NCBI RefSeq assembly: GCF_009002475.1
Contig: NZ_AP019860.1
Span: 8,057,547-8,121,546 of the forward strand
Source: Candidatus Uabimicrobium amorphum
Lineage (GTDB): Bacteria; Planctomycetota; Uabimicrobiia; Uabimicrobiales; Uabimicrobiaceae
DNA: 64,000 nt
Reading direction: 5' to 3'
The position numbers and the translations under genes were made by a program. Below the pieces are notes generated by a model that made no database searches, was not told the origin of the DNA, and was given only the letters and a program-made list of their open reading frames with translations. Below are positions 26,265 to 35,090 of the stretch, piece by piece; position 1 is the stretch's first letter, and each line of letters starts with the position of its first letter.

Positions 26265-26436
26265 TGTCATCCCTGACTTGATCAGGGATCCAGCGCTTTT
26301 AATTCATCTTTATATTGCTGGTTTCCCGCTTACGCAAGAAGGACATAGTTCGCGTGTCATCCCTGACTTGATCAGGGATCCAGACGCTTACAAGTTAACT
26401 TTATATTGCTGGTTTCCCGCTTACGCGGGAATGACA
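26265..26436. repeat. Two tandem REPIN-like palindromic units
   Basis: Unit 2 (26355-26436) starts TGTCATCCCTGACTTGATCA and ends GCGGGAATGACA, giving short terminal inverted repeats. Internal hairpins are CCCTGACTTGATCAGGG and CCCGCTTACGCGGG. Unit 1 (26265 to about 26346) is the same but its right end has decayed. Two related units are at 36174-36276 and 36401-36503. Confidence 0.85.
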
Positions 26437-26475
26437 AGGCTTTGTAAGTCTTTTTTCAATCACTAAGGAGCAAGC

Positions 26476-26730
26476 ATGAAAAATAAAAATGCGTATTGGA
26501 GAGCAAACTTACGACTCATCGGAATTTGCCTATTTATATGGTTTCTCGTATCTTTTGTGTTTGCGATTTTACTTGTGGAACCCTTAAATCGTTTTTCCCT
26601 TGGTGGCTACAAACTGGGGTTTTGGTTTTCACAGCAAGGGTCTATTTATGTGTTTGTCGCTCTGATTTTCTTTTATTCATGGCAAATGAATCGCATAGAT
26701 CACCAATTTGGCGTTTACGAAGAAGAATAA
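26476..26730 (+). CDS. DUF4212 small subunit of a sodium:solute symporter
   Basis: This 84-residue protein has two membrane helices and the DUF4212 pattern: AYWRANLRLIGICLFIWFLVSF, then LGGYKLGFWFSQQGSIYVFVALIFFYSWQMNRID. Such proteins are always encoded directly before a large symporter of the VC_2705/ActP-like group and are thought to be its small partner. The spacing to the next gene is 8 bp and AAGGAGC precedes it. The start has AAGGAGCAAGC. Confidence 0.93.
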   Translation: MKNKNAYWRANLRLIGICLFIWFLVSFVFAILLVEPLNRFSLGGYKLGFWFSQQGSIYVFVALIFFYSWQMNRIDHQFGVYEEE

Positions 26731-26738
26731 AGGAGCGA

Positions 26739-28547
26739 ATGATGGAATTACAAACATTGACATATTGGGTTGTGGGTTTGAGTTTTGCCCTATACATTGG
26801 TATCGCCATTTGGTCACGTGCAAGCAGTACCAGCGAATTTTACGTCGCCGGAAAACACGTACATCCTATCGCAAACGGCATGGCCACCGCCGCCGATTGG
26901 ATGTCAGCCGCCTCTTTCATTTCCATGGCCGGTTTGATCGCCTTTTTAGGCTACGAAGGAGGCATGTATCTGATGGGCTGGACCGGAGGATATGTCCTCT
27001 TGGCCACACTTTTGGCTCCTTACTTGCGTAAATTTGGGAAATTCACCGTACCCGAATTCATTGGTGACCGTTACTACTCGCAGTTAGCACGCGTAGTTGC
27101 GGTGGTGTGCCTCATCTTTATTTCCTTTACGTATGTCGCCGGGCAAATGCGTGGTGTGGGAATTGTCTTCTCGCGCTTTTTAGAGGTTTCCATTGACAGT
27201 GGGCTGTTTATTGGTATGGGAATTGTATTTATCTACGCGGTTCTCGGCGGAATGAAGGGCATCACTTATACACAAGTTGCGCAGTACTGTGTCCTCATCT
27301 TCGCCTATACAGTTCCCGCGATTTTCATCGCGCTACAAACGACTGGTTCTGCGCTGCCGCAAATTGCACTAGGGGCCGAAGTACTCGATGGCTCGGGAAC
27401 TTTGCTCGCCAAATTAGATCAGTCCCTTACCGACCTAGGATTTGGCGCCTACACCACACCGTTCAATGACAAATCAATGATAGATGTATTTGCCATCACC
27501 CTAGCACTAATGGTCGGAACCGCAGGTCTACCCCACGTCATTGTACGTTTTTTTACCGTTCCCAAAGTCCGCGATGCACGCACATCTGCTGGTTGGGCAC
27601 TAGTATTTATTGCGATTCTCTACACCACAGCTCCTGCCGTAGGAGCCTTAGCACGCACCAACATGATTCAAACCGTAAATGGTACCGAACAACAAGGAAC
27701 CGCATACAAAGAAATCCCCGAGTGGTTTAAAACATGGGAAGATGCCGGACTTATCGCATGGTACGACCACAACAACGACGGTCGCGTACAATACGCCGCG
27801 GGAAATGCCTTCACTGGAAAACCCGAATTCGACGGCGACAAACGCGGTAAACACGGTGAACGTATTGTCAAAAATCCTAGCGAAGGCAAAACAGCAAAAA
27901 ACGCACCGTTTGCCAACGAAATCTACGTAGACCGCGACATCATGGTTTTAGCGAACCCCGAAATCGCCGGACTCCCCAATTGGGTAATCGCCTTAATCGC
28001 CGCCGGAGGAATCGCCGCGGCACTATCCACCGCTGCCGGATTGCTACTAGTGATCTCCGTGAGTGTGTCTCACGACTTACTGAAAAGCACCTTTACGCCG
28101 CAAATTAGCGAAAAGAACGAGCTTCTCGCCGGAAGAATCGCCGCCGGAGTGGCCATAGGAATTGCCGGATATTTAGGACTGCATCCCCCCGCTTTTGTCG
28201 CACAGGTAGTTGCCTTTGCTTTTGGTTTGGCGGCCTCGTCTCTTTTTCCCGTAATTTTATTGGGTATCTTCAGCAAACGCATGAACAAATGGGGGGCCAT
28301 TAGCGGAATGCTCAGTGGACTTATCTTCACCATGGGTTATATTATCTATTTCAAAGGTGTTTTTATTAGCCCCATCGCCGCAAACGTTCCGGAAAATTGG
28401 CTACTGGGAATTTCTCCCGAAGGCATCGGTTCTATTGGAATGGTAATAAATTTTGCCGTCGCTTTCACGGTTTCGCATTTTACCTCTCCGCCACCAGCGG
28501 AAGTCCAAGAATTGGTTGAAGACATACGCGTTCCCCAAAACTCTTAG
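26739..28547 (+). CDS. Sodium:solute symporter, VC_2705/ActP-like large subunit
   Basis: The protein is about 602 residues starting MMELQTL; I reject a longer frame that overlaps the small subunit. It has 13 or so helices of the SSS family: FYVAGKHVHPIANGMATAADWMSAASFISMAGLIAFLGYEG, then TYVAGQMRGVGIVFSRF, and GTAGLPHVIVRFFTVP. The VC_2705 subgroup carries a long soluble insert before the last helices; it is present here and contains an EF-hand-like loop DHNNDGRVQY. The substrate is probably acetate or another short carboxylate taken up with sodium, which the sequence alone does not prove. It is followed 22 bp later by a secreted protein. Confidence 0.92.
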   Translation: MMELQTLTYWVVGLSFALYIGIAIWSRASSTSEFYVAGKHVHPIANGMATAADWMSAASFISMAGLIAFLGYEGGMYLMGWTGGYVLLATLLAPYLRKFGKFTVPEFIGDRYYSQLARVVAVVCLIFISFTYVAGQMRGVGIVFSRFLEVSIDSGLFIGMGIVFIYAVLGGMKGITYTQVAQYCVLIFAYTVPAIFIALQTTGSALPQIALGAEVLDGSGTLLAKLDQSLTDLGFGAYTTPFNDKSMIDVFAITLALMVGTAGLPHVIVRFFTVPKVRDARTSAGWALVFIAILYTTAPAVGALARTNMIQTVNGTEQQGTAYKEIPEWFKTWEDAGLIAWYDHNNDGRVQYAAGNAFTGKPEFDGDKRGKHGERIVKNPSEGKTAKNAPFANEIYVDRDIMVLANPEIAGLPNWVIALIAAGGIAAALSTAAGLLLVISVSVSHDLLKSTFTPQISEKNELLAGRIAAGVAIGIAGYLGLHPPAFVAQVVAFAFGLAASSLFPVILLGIFSKRMNKWGAISGMLSGLIFTMGYIIYFKGVFISPIAANVPENWLLGISPEGIGSIGMVINFAVAFTVSHFTSPPPAEVQELVEDIRVPQNS

Positions 28548-28569
28548 TTGAATGTTAAGGAGGTACAAA

Positions 28570-29403
28570 ATGAACAAGCTATTTATCCTATTGTTGTTTA
28601 CCACTGTTTACGCGCAAACAACACATGACATTGTCGCGCATACATTTTCCGTGTTAAAACAACAACACATTTTTCGCAACCACAAACAGCAAGATAAAGA
28701 GCCGCGTCCCTTGTACCTCGCCCAACAAGCGTTTACAGAGGCAAAACAAGCAGATAAAGAGGTTCAAATGAGAGACCGACTCAATATTGCCTTGGCGCAT
28801 GCCAACCAAGCGCGATTTCTACACAGCGCTAGCCTCAATAGTCTGCAAATTCAAAAACGACGTGGTTGGCGCAACGGGCTTGACACCGTGACATTTGGCA
28901 TATCGAGTATCTTCCTCGAATCCAACGAAGAGAAATACTCCGAGGATGGAAAGGTCATCAGTAGCGCTGCGTATAGGTATTTATTGGCGGTCTACATAGC
29001 GCGCCAAGCGCAAAAAGCACTCAAAGAAAAACCTGCGCAGGTGAAACATGAAATCAAGTGGGAAAAAATTTTGCAAAGAAAGATGCTGTTCGCGAAGGCG
29101 AAAAAGGTAGATCAATTGACGATAACGCAGTTTAAAACCCTAACGAGTGAATTGTTTTATCGCTCTTTGACAATGGCGATTCGTTCGTTGAAAAAGAGTA
29201 ACAAGACGTCGCTCATTAACCAATACATCGACTATTTGGCCAAGTTAGCACCGCAACAAAAAAAGGTATGGCTACAACGCAAGGACATCGTTGCGCGTGT
29301 ATTAAAGTTAAGCGGGGCACCTAGTGATTTAGAATACGAACGCGATGCCCGAACCATTTTGAACTGTGAGGATGCGTTGCGTATATTGAGTGAATTCGAC
29401 TAG
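28570..29403 (+). CDS. Secreted helical protein of unknown function
   Basis: The protein is about 277 residues with signal peptide MNKLFILLLFTTVYAQ. The start is set by AAGGAGG seven bases before ATG 28570. The mature part is helical and rich in Gln, Lys and Ala, with paired-helix segments of TPR-like character (LYLAQQAFTEAKQADKEVQMRDRLNIALAHANQARFLHSAS; YRYLLAVYIARQAQKALKE), but no clean TPR consensus. No catalytic motif is visible. It lies 22 bp behind the symporter gene and is probably in the same transcript; its link to transport is unknown. Confidence 0.65.
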   Translation: MNKLFILLLFTTVYAQTTHDIVAHTFSVLKQQHIFRNHKQQDKEPRPLYLAQQAFTEAKQADKEVQMRDRLNIALAHANQARFLHSASLNSLQIQKRRGWRNGLDTVTFGISSIFLESNEEKYSEDGKVISSAAYRYLLAVYIARQAQKALKEKPAQVKHEIKWEKILQRKMLFAKAKKVDQLTITQFKTLTSELFYRSLTMAIRSLKKSNKTSLINQYIDYLAKLAPQQKKVWLQRKDIVARVLKLSGAPSDLEYERDARTILNCEDALRILSEFD

Positions 29404-29427
29404 GTTGGGTGAGGGATTTGTCTTCAT

Positions 29428-29724
29428 ATTGGTGCCCTCACCATCGAATTAGCAGTTACAGCACAGCTGTAAACTGCTATTCTCATACCTCTCCCACGGG
29501 GAGAGGTGTAATGCTTCTCTTTTGTTAAAAACTAAATTCGCTTGAGTTGCGGGACAAAAGTAGCGATGTAATACGCTATTTAATGGAGGTTGTGTCTGTG
29601 ATATGCATCAAAGGAAACAATATAAATAAATTCAGACGTGTTACGCCTCTCCCTGTGGGAGAGGCATGAGAATTGAGGCTTTTAGCGAAGCTAAAACCTC
29701 AAATTCGATGGTGAGGGCACCAAT
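29428..29724. mobile_element. MITE-like element with 23-bp perfect terminal inverted repeats
   Basis: The left end starts ATTGGTGCCCTCACCATCGA and ends at 29450; its exact reverse complement is at 29702-29724. Each half also contains a CCTCTCCC-n3-GGGAGAGG hairpin, and an inner inverted repeat (TTCTCAT..CCTCTCCC / GGGAGAGGCATGAGAA) extends the symmetry. There is no coding capacity. Confidence 0.85.
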
Positions 29725-29858
29725 ACGGAAAAAGAATCACGAATATCAAATCAACCCACAATTGCGATGGTGAGAGCGCCAATACGGAAAAAGAATCACG
29801 AATATCAAATCAACCCACAATTGCGATGGTGAGGGCACCAATACGGAGAGAGAATCAC
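29706..29858. repeat. Tandem 59-bp repeat (about 2.6 copies) seeded by the MITE right end
   Basis: Copies begin at 29706, 29765 and 29824 with CGATGGTGAGGGCACCAATA (GAGAGCGCC in the second). Each contains the right terminal sequence of the MITE plus about 35 bp of flank. The third copy is partial and stops 27 bp before the next gene's start, so it forms that gene's 5' leader. Confidence 0.9.
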
Positions 29859-29885
29859 TTAACCTACAAACAAAAGGAAATAATT

Positions 29886-30629
29886 TTGATCGCCATTATC
29901 GCCTCTATTCATGGAAATCTACAAGCGCTACAAGCTGTTATCGAAGACATTGACAAACGCAATATAAAGACCATATATTGCCTGGGAGATATGGTCGGTT
30001 ATGGACCCAATCCGCGTGAGTGCATTGAGATCGTTCGTGATCGCTGTGAGTTTTGTTTGCGTGGTGATTTTGAAGAAAACATAATGCGTCAATCGCTTTC
30101 TTCCACACCTGGAGTTTTGGAGATAACAATTGAATGGATACGCAATCAATTATATTCAGAATCATACCCTGAAACACAAAACAATGAGCTTTGGGATGTG
30201 ATAGCTAACGCAAAGCAAAAAGTATATCGCGATAGATGTTTGTATGCTCATAATGCATCTCCCAATAATGGCTATGCTGTGCCTTTGAGTTTCATACAAC
30301 TAAAATACACAATGAGTCACTTTTCAAATTACAACGTTTTTTTTTGTGGCGGATCGCATGTTCCGGGAGTTTTTACGGAAGAATATCAGTATCACTATGC
30401 CGCAGATATAAATAACCTGTTTTATCTTTCGCCTACCAGTAAACAAATCATAGATGTTGGATCAGTAGGCAAACCACAAGATCGCAACAATCATGCGTGC
30501 TATGCTATTCTTAATGACCAAACGCTACAGTGGATTCGTGTGGAGTACGACATCAACAAAACCATAGAAGAAATAGAAAATTGCACCCTGCCCAATACCA
30601 TTGCGGATTATTTGCGTCGAGAAATCTAA
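29886..30629 (+). CDS. Metallophosphatase-fold protein lacking most metal ligands (pseudophosphatase)
   Basis: The protein is about 247 residues starting at TTG 29886 behind AAAGGAAA; a longer frame runs into the repeats. It aligns by eye with the YfcE/ApaH-like family: IASIHGNLQALQAVIEDI, IYCLGDMVGYGPNPRECIEIV, CEFCLRGDFEENI, YAHNASP, GGSHVPGVF, IIDVGSVGKPQDRN. At the metal sites, the expected D-x-H is SIH, GNH(D/E) is GDFE and GHTH is GGSH. Only the GD motif and one histidine survive. The fold is clear, but a normal dinuclear phosphoesterase is unlikely. It may bind a nucleotide or a phosphoprotein. It is convergent with the LRR gene. Confidence 0.85.
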   Translation: MIAIIASIHGNLQALQAVIEDIDKRNIKTIYCLGDMVGYGPNPRECIEIVRDRCEFCLRGDFEENIMRQSLSSTPGVLEITIEWIRNQLYSESYPETQNNELWDVIANAKQKVYRDRCLYAHNASPNNGYAVPLSFIQLKYTMSHFSNYNVFFCGGSHVPGVFTEEYQYHYAADINNLFYLSPTSKQIIDVGSVGKPQDRNNHACYAILNDQTLQWIRVEYDINKTIEEIENCTLPNTIADYLRREI

Positions 30630-30639
30630 AACCGAACAC

Positions 30640-31704
30640 TTAGTCCGTTGGCAAATGAAGCTGTTTCAAATTTTCTAGTTTTGCGATCCCCTTCGGCAAC
30701 TCCTCTATCTCATTGTTATTTAACCACAGCTCACGTAAATTTTGCAATTGACCTATTTCACTGGGGATAGAAGAAATTTCATTGTACGCCAGATGCAATT
30801 CATTTAAATTTCTCAACATCCCTATTTCGTTAGGAATTTCACAGATATAGTTACCACTCAAGTGTAATTCGACAAGATTTTGCAACTCTCCCACCTCTGG
30901 TGGAAGAGCACCACTTTTGACATTCTCGTTATGGTATTTATTAAATACCGGCCGTCCTCCACTTTCCTTATGTTCCTGTGGATATTTCTCCCATATTTCT
31001 TTAGGCACATTGGTAATATTATTACCGTATAAAGACAAAAGATTCAGACTCTGCAAACGTTCGCTTTGTTCAGGAATACTTTTAATCGAATTGTGTGAAA
31101 TATCCAAAAGTGTCAGCGCAGTAAGATGCCCTATTTCACATGGAATTTTATCTATCGTATTGTGAGAAAGCGATAGGTACCTTAAATTTTGTAACTGCCC
31201 TATTTGCATCGGTAAACGTCCTATTTTATTTCCCGACAAGTGCAACATAGATAATTTGCGCAGTTGCTGTATTTCACGCGATACACTTTCTATTTGATTA
31301 TGATCGGCATCTAAATATTCCAGGTTCTGCAAATTACCTATTTCATCAGGGATACAGCTTATGTTATTGCTAAATACCAGCAAATGGGTTAAATCTCGCA
31401 AAGAAAAAACATACTCTGGTATTGCCGACAGATACCTTCCGGATAAGTGTAGCACAAACGTCGCAGAAAAGTTGCAATTCTCAAAAGTACAATCCGGCAA
31501 ATTGCCAAATATCGCGTCGCTGCGGAAACTACAATTGTCGAAAGAGGTGTTTTCAATGGAATAGTTATCGTCGAGATAAAACGTGCACCCGGCGTAATGG
31601 CTGTTCGATTTGACCTCTTTTAATGTCTGTCTACTTACCAATGTCTTTTCGATGACTTGCGCCTTTCTTTTATTGCTGATGCCTACAAGCAGTCCTCCAG
31701 CCAC
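30640..31704 (-). CDS. Leucine-rich repeat protein with N-terminal pentapeptide-like cap
   Basis: This 354-residue protein has about ten 23-residue LRRs of the type IGQLQNLRELWLNNNEIEELP (bacterial, small-protein/Ras-binding-like consensus). An N-terminal cap of about 100 residues carries cysteine-rich C-x-F repeats (GCTFYL, NCSFRS, DCTFENCNFS). There is no signal peptide, so it is probably cytoplasmic and protein-binding. The cap closely resembles the C-terminus of the protein at 43955-45058. The start is probably GTG 31704, overlapping nadE by 22 bp. It is the last gene of the operon with the response regulator, lpxH and nadE. Confidence 0.85.
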   Translation of the reverse strand: MAGGLLVGISNKRKAQVIEKTLVSRQTLKEVKSNSHYAGCTFYLDDNYSIENTSFDNCSFRSDAIFGNLPDCTFENCNFSATFVLHLSGRYLSAIPEYVFSLRDLTHLLVFSNNISCIPDEIGNLQNLEYLDADHNQIESVSREIQQLRKLSMLHLSGNKIGRLPMQIGQLQNLRYLSLSHNTIDKIPCEIGHLTALTLLDISHNSIKSIPEQSERLQSLNLLSLYGNNITNVPKEIWEKYPQEHKESGGRPVFNKYHNENVKSGALPPEVGELQNLVELHLSGNYICEIPNEIGMLRNLNELHLAYNEISSIPSEIGQLQNLRELWLNNNEIEELPKGIAKLENLKQLHLPTD

Positions 31705-33605
31705 AGGTTTCCCACAGCATCACTCGGCATGCGCCAATCACCTCGTGGAGAGAGTGAAACGGCGAGGACCTTTGGTCCGTCGGGTAAACACGAACGCTTG
31801 AATTGTTGTTGGAAAAAGCGTTTGTAGAATATCTGTATCCACTTGCGGATTTCTTCACTGCGGTATTCTTCGCGAAAGGTTTGTTCCGCCAAATAGAAGA
31901 TTTTCTGCGGAGAAAACTGGAAATATAGGTGATGGTACAGAAAAAAATCGTGGAGGATATATGGGCCAACCTTGTCTTCGGTTTTTTGTTGGATCTCATC
32001 GTTGTCGTGAGGGAGTAATTCTGGAGAAATCGGAGTGTTGGCGATGTCCTCTAGAATCTCTTTTAGAGTGTCGTCTACGGTTGTTGCATACCAGCGGATC
32101 AAATGCTGGATGAGTGTTTTGGGTATTCCCACATTTACCGAGTACATCGACATATGGTCGGCATTATATGTACACCAACCCAGAGCTAACTCCGAGAGAT
32201 CTCCGGTGCCGACGACAAATCCACCAACTTGGTTCGCGACATCCATCAATATCTGTGTTCGTTCGCGCGCTTGGGCATTTTCGTAGGTGATATTGTGTTG
32301 CTGTGGATCGTGGTCTATATCGGCAAAATGCTGCATGACCGCTTTTTCAATGGCAATGGTGCGCAGCGTCACTTGTAAACTCTCCGATAACCTTTCGGCG
32401 TTACCTTTTGTTTGCGTGGTTGTTCCCATACCAGGCATGGTAATAGCCACGATATCTTTGGGATCTCTATTCAAACGTTTAAAAGCTTTTGCGCATACAA
32501 TAAGTGCCAGTGTTGAATCCAATCCACCAGAAACTCCAATTACCAGCTTGCATCTGCCAATATGCTCCACTCTCTTGGCCAGGGCAATGGATTGTAATTC
32601 GAGAATTTCATAGTACGCGTCTTCTTTGTTGTCCGCCGGAATAAATGGAAAGCGCGACAGCGGGCGTTCTAACGTTTGTGGATTGGTGATCGTGGCAAAG
32701 GAAAATGCGACCCGACGTCTTTTTTTCGGAGAGTTGCTGGTGAAAAACGTACTGTTTTTCAGGCGTTGGCAAACTATTTTTTGTAAGTCGACATCGGCAA
32801 CGGTGATGCTACCCTCGCTGCGAAAACGCGCCGACTCTTTTACGATGGCTCCGGCTTCGGCGATCATCGAATGCCCAGAATATACCAAGTCCGTACTCGA
32901 TTCTCCTGGGCCACATGAGGCATACAAGTATGTACACAGACAACGCGCCGACTGCATCGCCACTAGCGATTTGCGAAAGTCTACTTTTTCAATGTACTCA
33001 TTGCTGGCCGAACCATTGCAAATAATCGTTGCCCCATTTATGGCCATGTCTCCACTTGGTGGAGCAACCGCCCACAAATCTTCACATATTTCCATGCCAA
33101 TGATACATTCGCGAAAATTGGTCGCACAAAACAATAAGTCTGTTCCAAAAGGAACGGCCTTGTCTTCCCAATACACAGTGTCATAGACATTGTCATTCGC
33201 CGAGCAAAACCACCTTTTTTCATAAAATTCGTTGGTGTTGGGCAAATGCGTCTTGGGCACCACCCCCAATACCTCACCGCCGAGTACAGCCACAGCACAA
33301 TTGAACAGTTTGCTCTGTACCAAAACAGGCAATCCCAAAACAATAAACATATCGAGATCTTTTGTTTGTTGGGCAATGATATTCACCGCTTGTCGCGATT
33401 TTGCGATGAGAAGATCTTGGTAAAACAAGTCTCCACAAGTGTAGCCGGTGATGCACAATTCGGGGAAAACGACAATTTGGCATTTTTGTGCGTGGGCTTC
33501 GTGAATTGTTTGGATGATTTGTTGTGTATTATACGTGATATCCGCCACTTTTAACTTCGGACTTGCCGCCGCTGTTCTGATAAAACCATAAGGCTGATTA
33601 GTCAT
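31683..33605 (-). CDS. nadE: Glutamine-hydrolysing NAD+ synthetase
   Basis: This 640-residue enzyme has two domains. The N-terminal nitrilase-like glutaminase has the Glu-Lys-Cys triad in VVFPELCITGYTCGD, PKTHLPN and IGMEICEDLWA. The C-terminal synthetase has the ATP pyrophosphatase P-loop IGVSGGLDSTLAL, plus MPGMGTTTQTKGNAE and GTGDLSELALGWCTYNADHMSMYSVN. It converts nicotinate adenine dinucleotide to NAD+ in the cytoplasm using glutamine ammonia. The length is normal for the long bacterial form. Its start overlaps the end of lpxH by 8 bp. Confidence 0.96.
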   Translation of the reverse strand: MTNQPYGFIRTAAASPKLKVADITYNTQQIIQTIHEAHAQKCQIVVFPELCITGYTCGDLFYQDLLIAKSRQAVNIIAQQTKDLDMFIVLGLPVLVQSKLFNCAVAVLGGEVLGVVPKTHLPNTNEFYEKRWFCSANDNVYDTVYWEDKAVPFGTDLLFCATNFRECIIGMEICEDLWAVAPPSGDMAINGATIICNGSASNEYIEKVDFRKSLVAMQSARCLCTYLYASCGPGESSTDLVYSGHSMIAEAGAIVKESARFRSEGSITVADVDLQKIVCQRLKNSTFFTSNSPKKRRRVAFSFATITNPQTLERPLSRFPFIPADNKEDAYYEILELQSIALAKRVEHIGRCKLVIGVSGGLDSTLALIVCAKAFKRLNRDPKDIVAITMPGMGTTTQTKGNAERLSESLQVTLRTIAIEKAVMQHFADIDHDPQQHNITYENAQARERTQILMDVANQVGGFVVGTGDLSELALGWCTYNADHMSMYSVNVGIPKTLIQHLIRWYATTVDDTLKEILEDIANTPISPELLPHDNDEIQQKTEDKVGPYILHDFFLYHHLYFQFSPQKIFYLAEQTFREEYRSEEIRKWIQIFYKRFFQQQFKRSCLPDGPKVLAVSLSPRGDWRMPSDAVGNLWLEDCL

Positions 33606-34323
33606 AATTTTTTTCTTTGTAAGTGAATTGATTGTCCGACCACTCTAAATAAGAGATACATTGTTCTTTGCACTCGGGGAGCACATAAAGTTCTTTGTCG
33701 TTATCTTTTTCTTCGCGCAATACTTTAAACTGTGGCTTATGTGTATGACCGCAAATCATCACATCTTGGTTTAAATCGTCGAGAATATCGAGAATGAATT
33801 GAAAATTGAGGCCCATGTCCTTTTGGGCTTTTTTGCGAATGGCTTTTTGGCTGGTTTGGCGAAACTTTTGCCCGATTTTCACACACACATTGCTGGGCAT
33901 AAAACGCGATATGTAGTATATAAGATCACTCTGTAGCCACTTTTTCATTTCCAAGTAACTCTTGTCTCCGGTGCACAGAGCATCACCGTGGTATAACACC
34001 ACACGATGTTTTCCCAATGTAAGCGTGTATCCATCTTCAATGGTGTTGCCTTTTAAACGCTTTGCGAAAAACGGAACAAATAAAAAATCGCGGTTTCCCG
34101 CGAGAAAGAAAATTTGTTTCTTGGCACATATACGGCGTAAAAAGCGCAAAAAATGGCGCACATATCCCAGGTTTCCCTGGGCATTTCCCGCCCAAAAGTT
34201 GAACAGATCACCCATGATATAAATCGGGGCCTGTTCTGTGGCAAGAAATTTTTCAAAAGCTTGTAAACGCTTCGTTTCACCAATATCAATGTGTAAATCG
34301 GCGACAAATATGACTTTCTTCAT
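33598..34323 (-). CDS. lpxH: UDP-2,3-diacylglucosamine diphosphatase (LpxH-like)
   Basis: This 241-residue calcineurin-like phosphoesterase has all metal motifs: VADLHID, MGDLFNFW, LAGNRDFLF, LYHGDALCTGD and ICGHTHKP. The GNRDFL form and the LYHGD..C..D block are diagnostic of LpxH rather than general phosphatases. It should hydrolyse UDP-2,3-diacylglucosamine to lipid X in lipid A synthesis, implying an LPS-type outer membrane. It lies 8 bp after the response-regulator gene and overlaps nadE. Confidence 0.9.
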   Translation of the reverse strand: MKKVIFVADLHIDIGETKRLQAFEKFLATEQAPIYIMGDLFNFWAGNAQGNLGYVRHFLRFLRRICAKKQIFFLAGNRDFLFVPFFAKRLKGNTIEDGYTLTLGKHRVVLYHGDALCTGDKSYLEMKKWLQSDLIYYISRFMPSNVCVKIGQKFRQTSQKAIRKKAQKDMGLNFQFILDILDDLNQDVMICGHTHKPQFKVLREEKDNDKELYVLPECKEQCISYLEWSDNQFTYKEKNYD

Positions 34324-34331
34324 CGAAAATT

Positions 34332-35021
34332 CTATTCCGGTATTTGAAATTTATAACCAATACCGCGTACGGTAAGTATATACAAAGGCTGTGTAACTTC
34401 TTCTTCTATTTTTTGTCGCAATTTATTGATAAAATTGTCTACCGTGCGCGCCGTACCAAAATAATCGTAGCCCCACACTTTGTTAAGAATTTCTTCCCGT
34501 GAGAGCACTTTGCCTTTGTTTTGCACCAAGAGTTTTAGAACGTCAAATTCCTTGGGAGATAAATCGACCCTTTCATCGTCCTTGTGAACCGTACGTCCTT
34601 GAAAATTTACCTTGATGTTTCCAAACAGCAAAACGTCGTTGGCCTTGTCTTCATATTTTCTTTTGCGTCGCAACACCGCATTGATCCGTGCAATAAGCTC
34701 GCGCACTGAAAATGGCTTTGCAATGTAATCGTCCGCTCCCAAATCCAAACCCATAATTTTGTCTATCTCTTTGTCTTTCGCAGTTAACATAATAATGGGC
34801 ACACCGAGATTTTTTTTGCGCACCGTTTTACAAACTTCAAAACCATTGAGCTTTGGTAACATAACGTCAAGAAGGAGCAAATCAATGGGTTTATTGAAAA
34901 TAATTTCCAAAGCTTCTTCGCCATCTTCTGCACATAAAACATTGAATCCCTCAAATTGCAAGTTTTTGGTTAAGCCAAGCAAAATGGCGGGATCGTCTTC
35001 CACAACTAAGATCGTTTCCAT
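34332..35021 (-). CDS. OmpR/PhoB-family response regulator (no adjacent kinase)
   Basis: This 229-residue protein has a receiver domain with EDD (residues 8-10), phosphoacceptor Asp in LLLLDVMLPKLNG (about 53), Thr in MLTAKD, and Lys in YIAKPF. A winged-helix DNA-binding domain follows (VDLSPKEFDVLKLLVQNKGKVLSREEILNKVWGYDYFGTARTVDNFINKLRQKIE..VRGIGYKF). No histidine kinase is encoded next to it. It is the first gene of the operon with lpxH, nadE and the LRR protein, which may be among its own targets (inference). Confidence 0.95.
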   Translation of the reverse strand: METILVVEDDPAILLGLTKNLQFEGFNVLCAEDGEEALEIIFNKPIDLLLLDVMLPKLNGFEVCKTVRKKNLGVPIIMLTAKDKEIDKIMGLDLGADDYIAKPFSVRELIARINAVLRRKRKYEDKANDVLLFGNIKVNFQGRTVHKDDERVDLSPKEFDVLKLLVQNKGKVLSREEILNKVWGYDYFGTARTVDNFINKLRQKIEEEVTQPLYILTVRGIGYKFQIPE

Positions 35022-35090
35022 AAGTTTTCCCCAGATCGTATGTATACTGGTAAGCCGACACAGGAATCATACACAACCTAAGCGAAAAAA

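Noticed and set aside
26496..26738. N-terminal extension of the large symporter
   Set aside because: It overlaps the DUF4212 gene in another frame; AAGGAGCG before ATG 26739 and the family N-terminus fix the start.
29706..29858. CRISPR array
   Set aside because: Units are contiguous with 59-bp period and no variable spacers, and they contain the MITE end; no cas gene is near.
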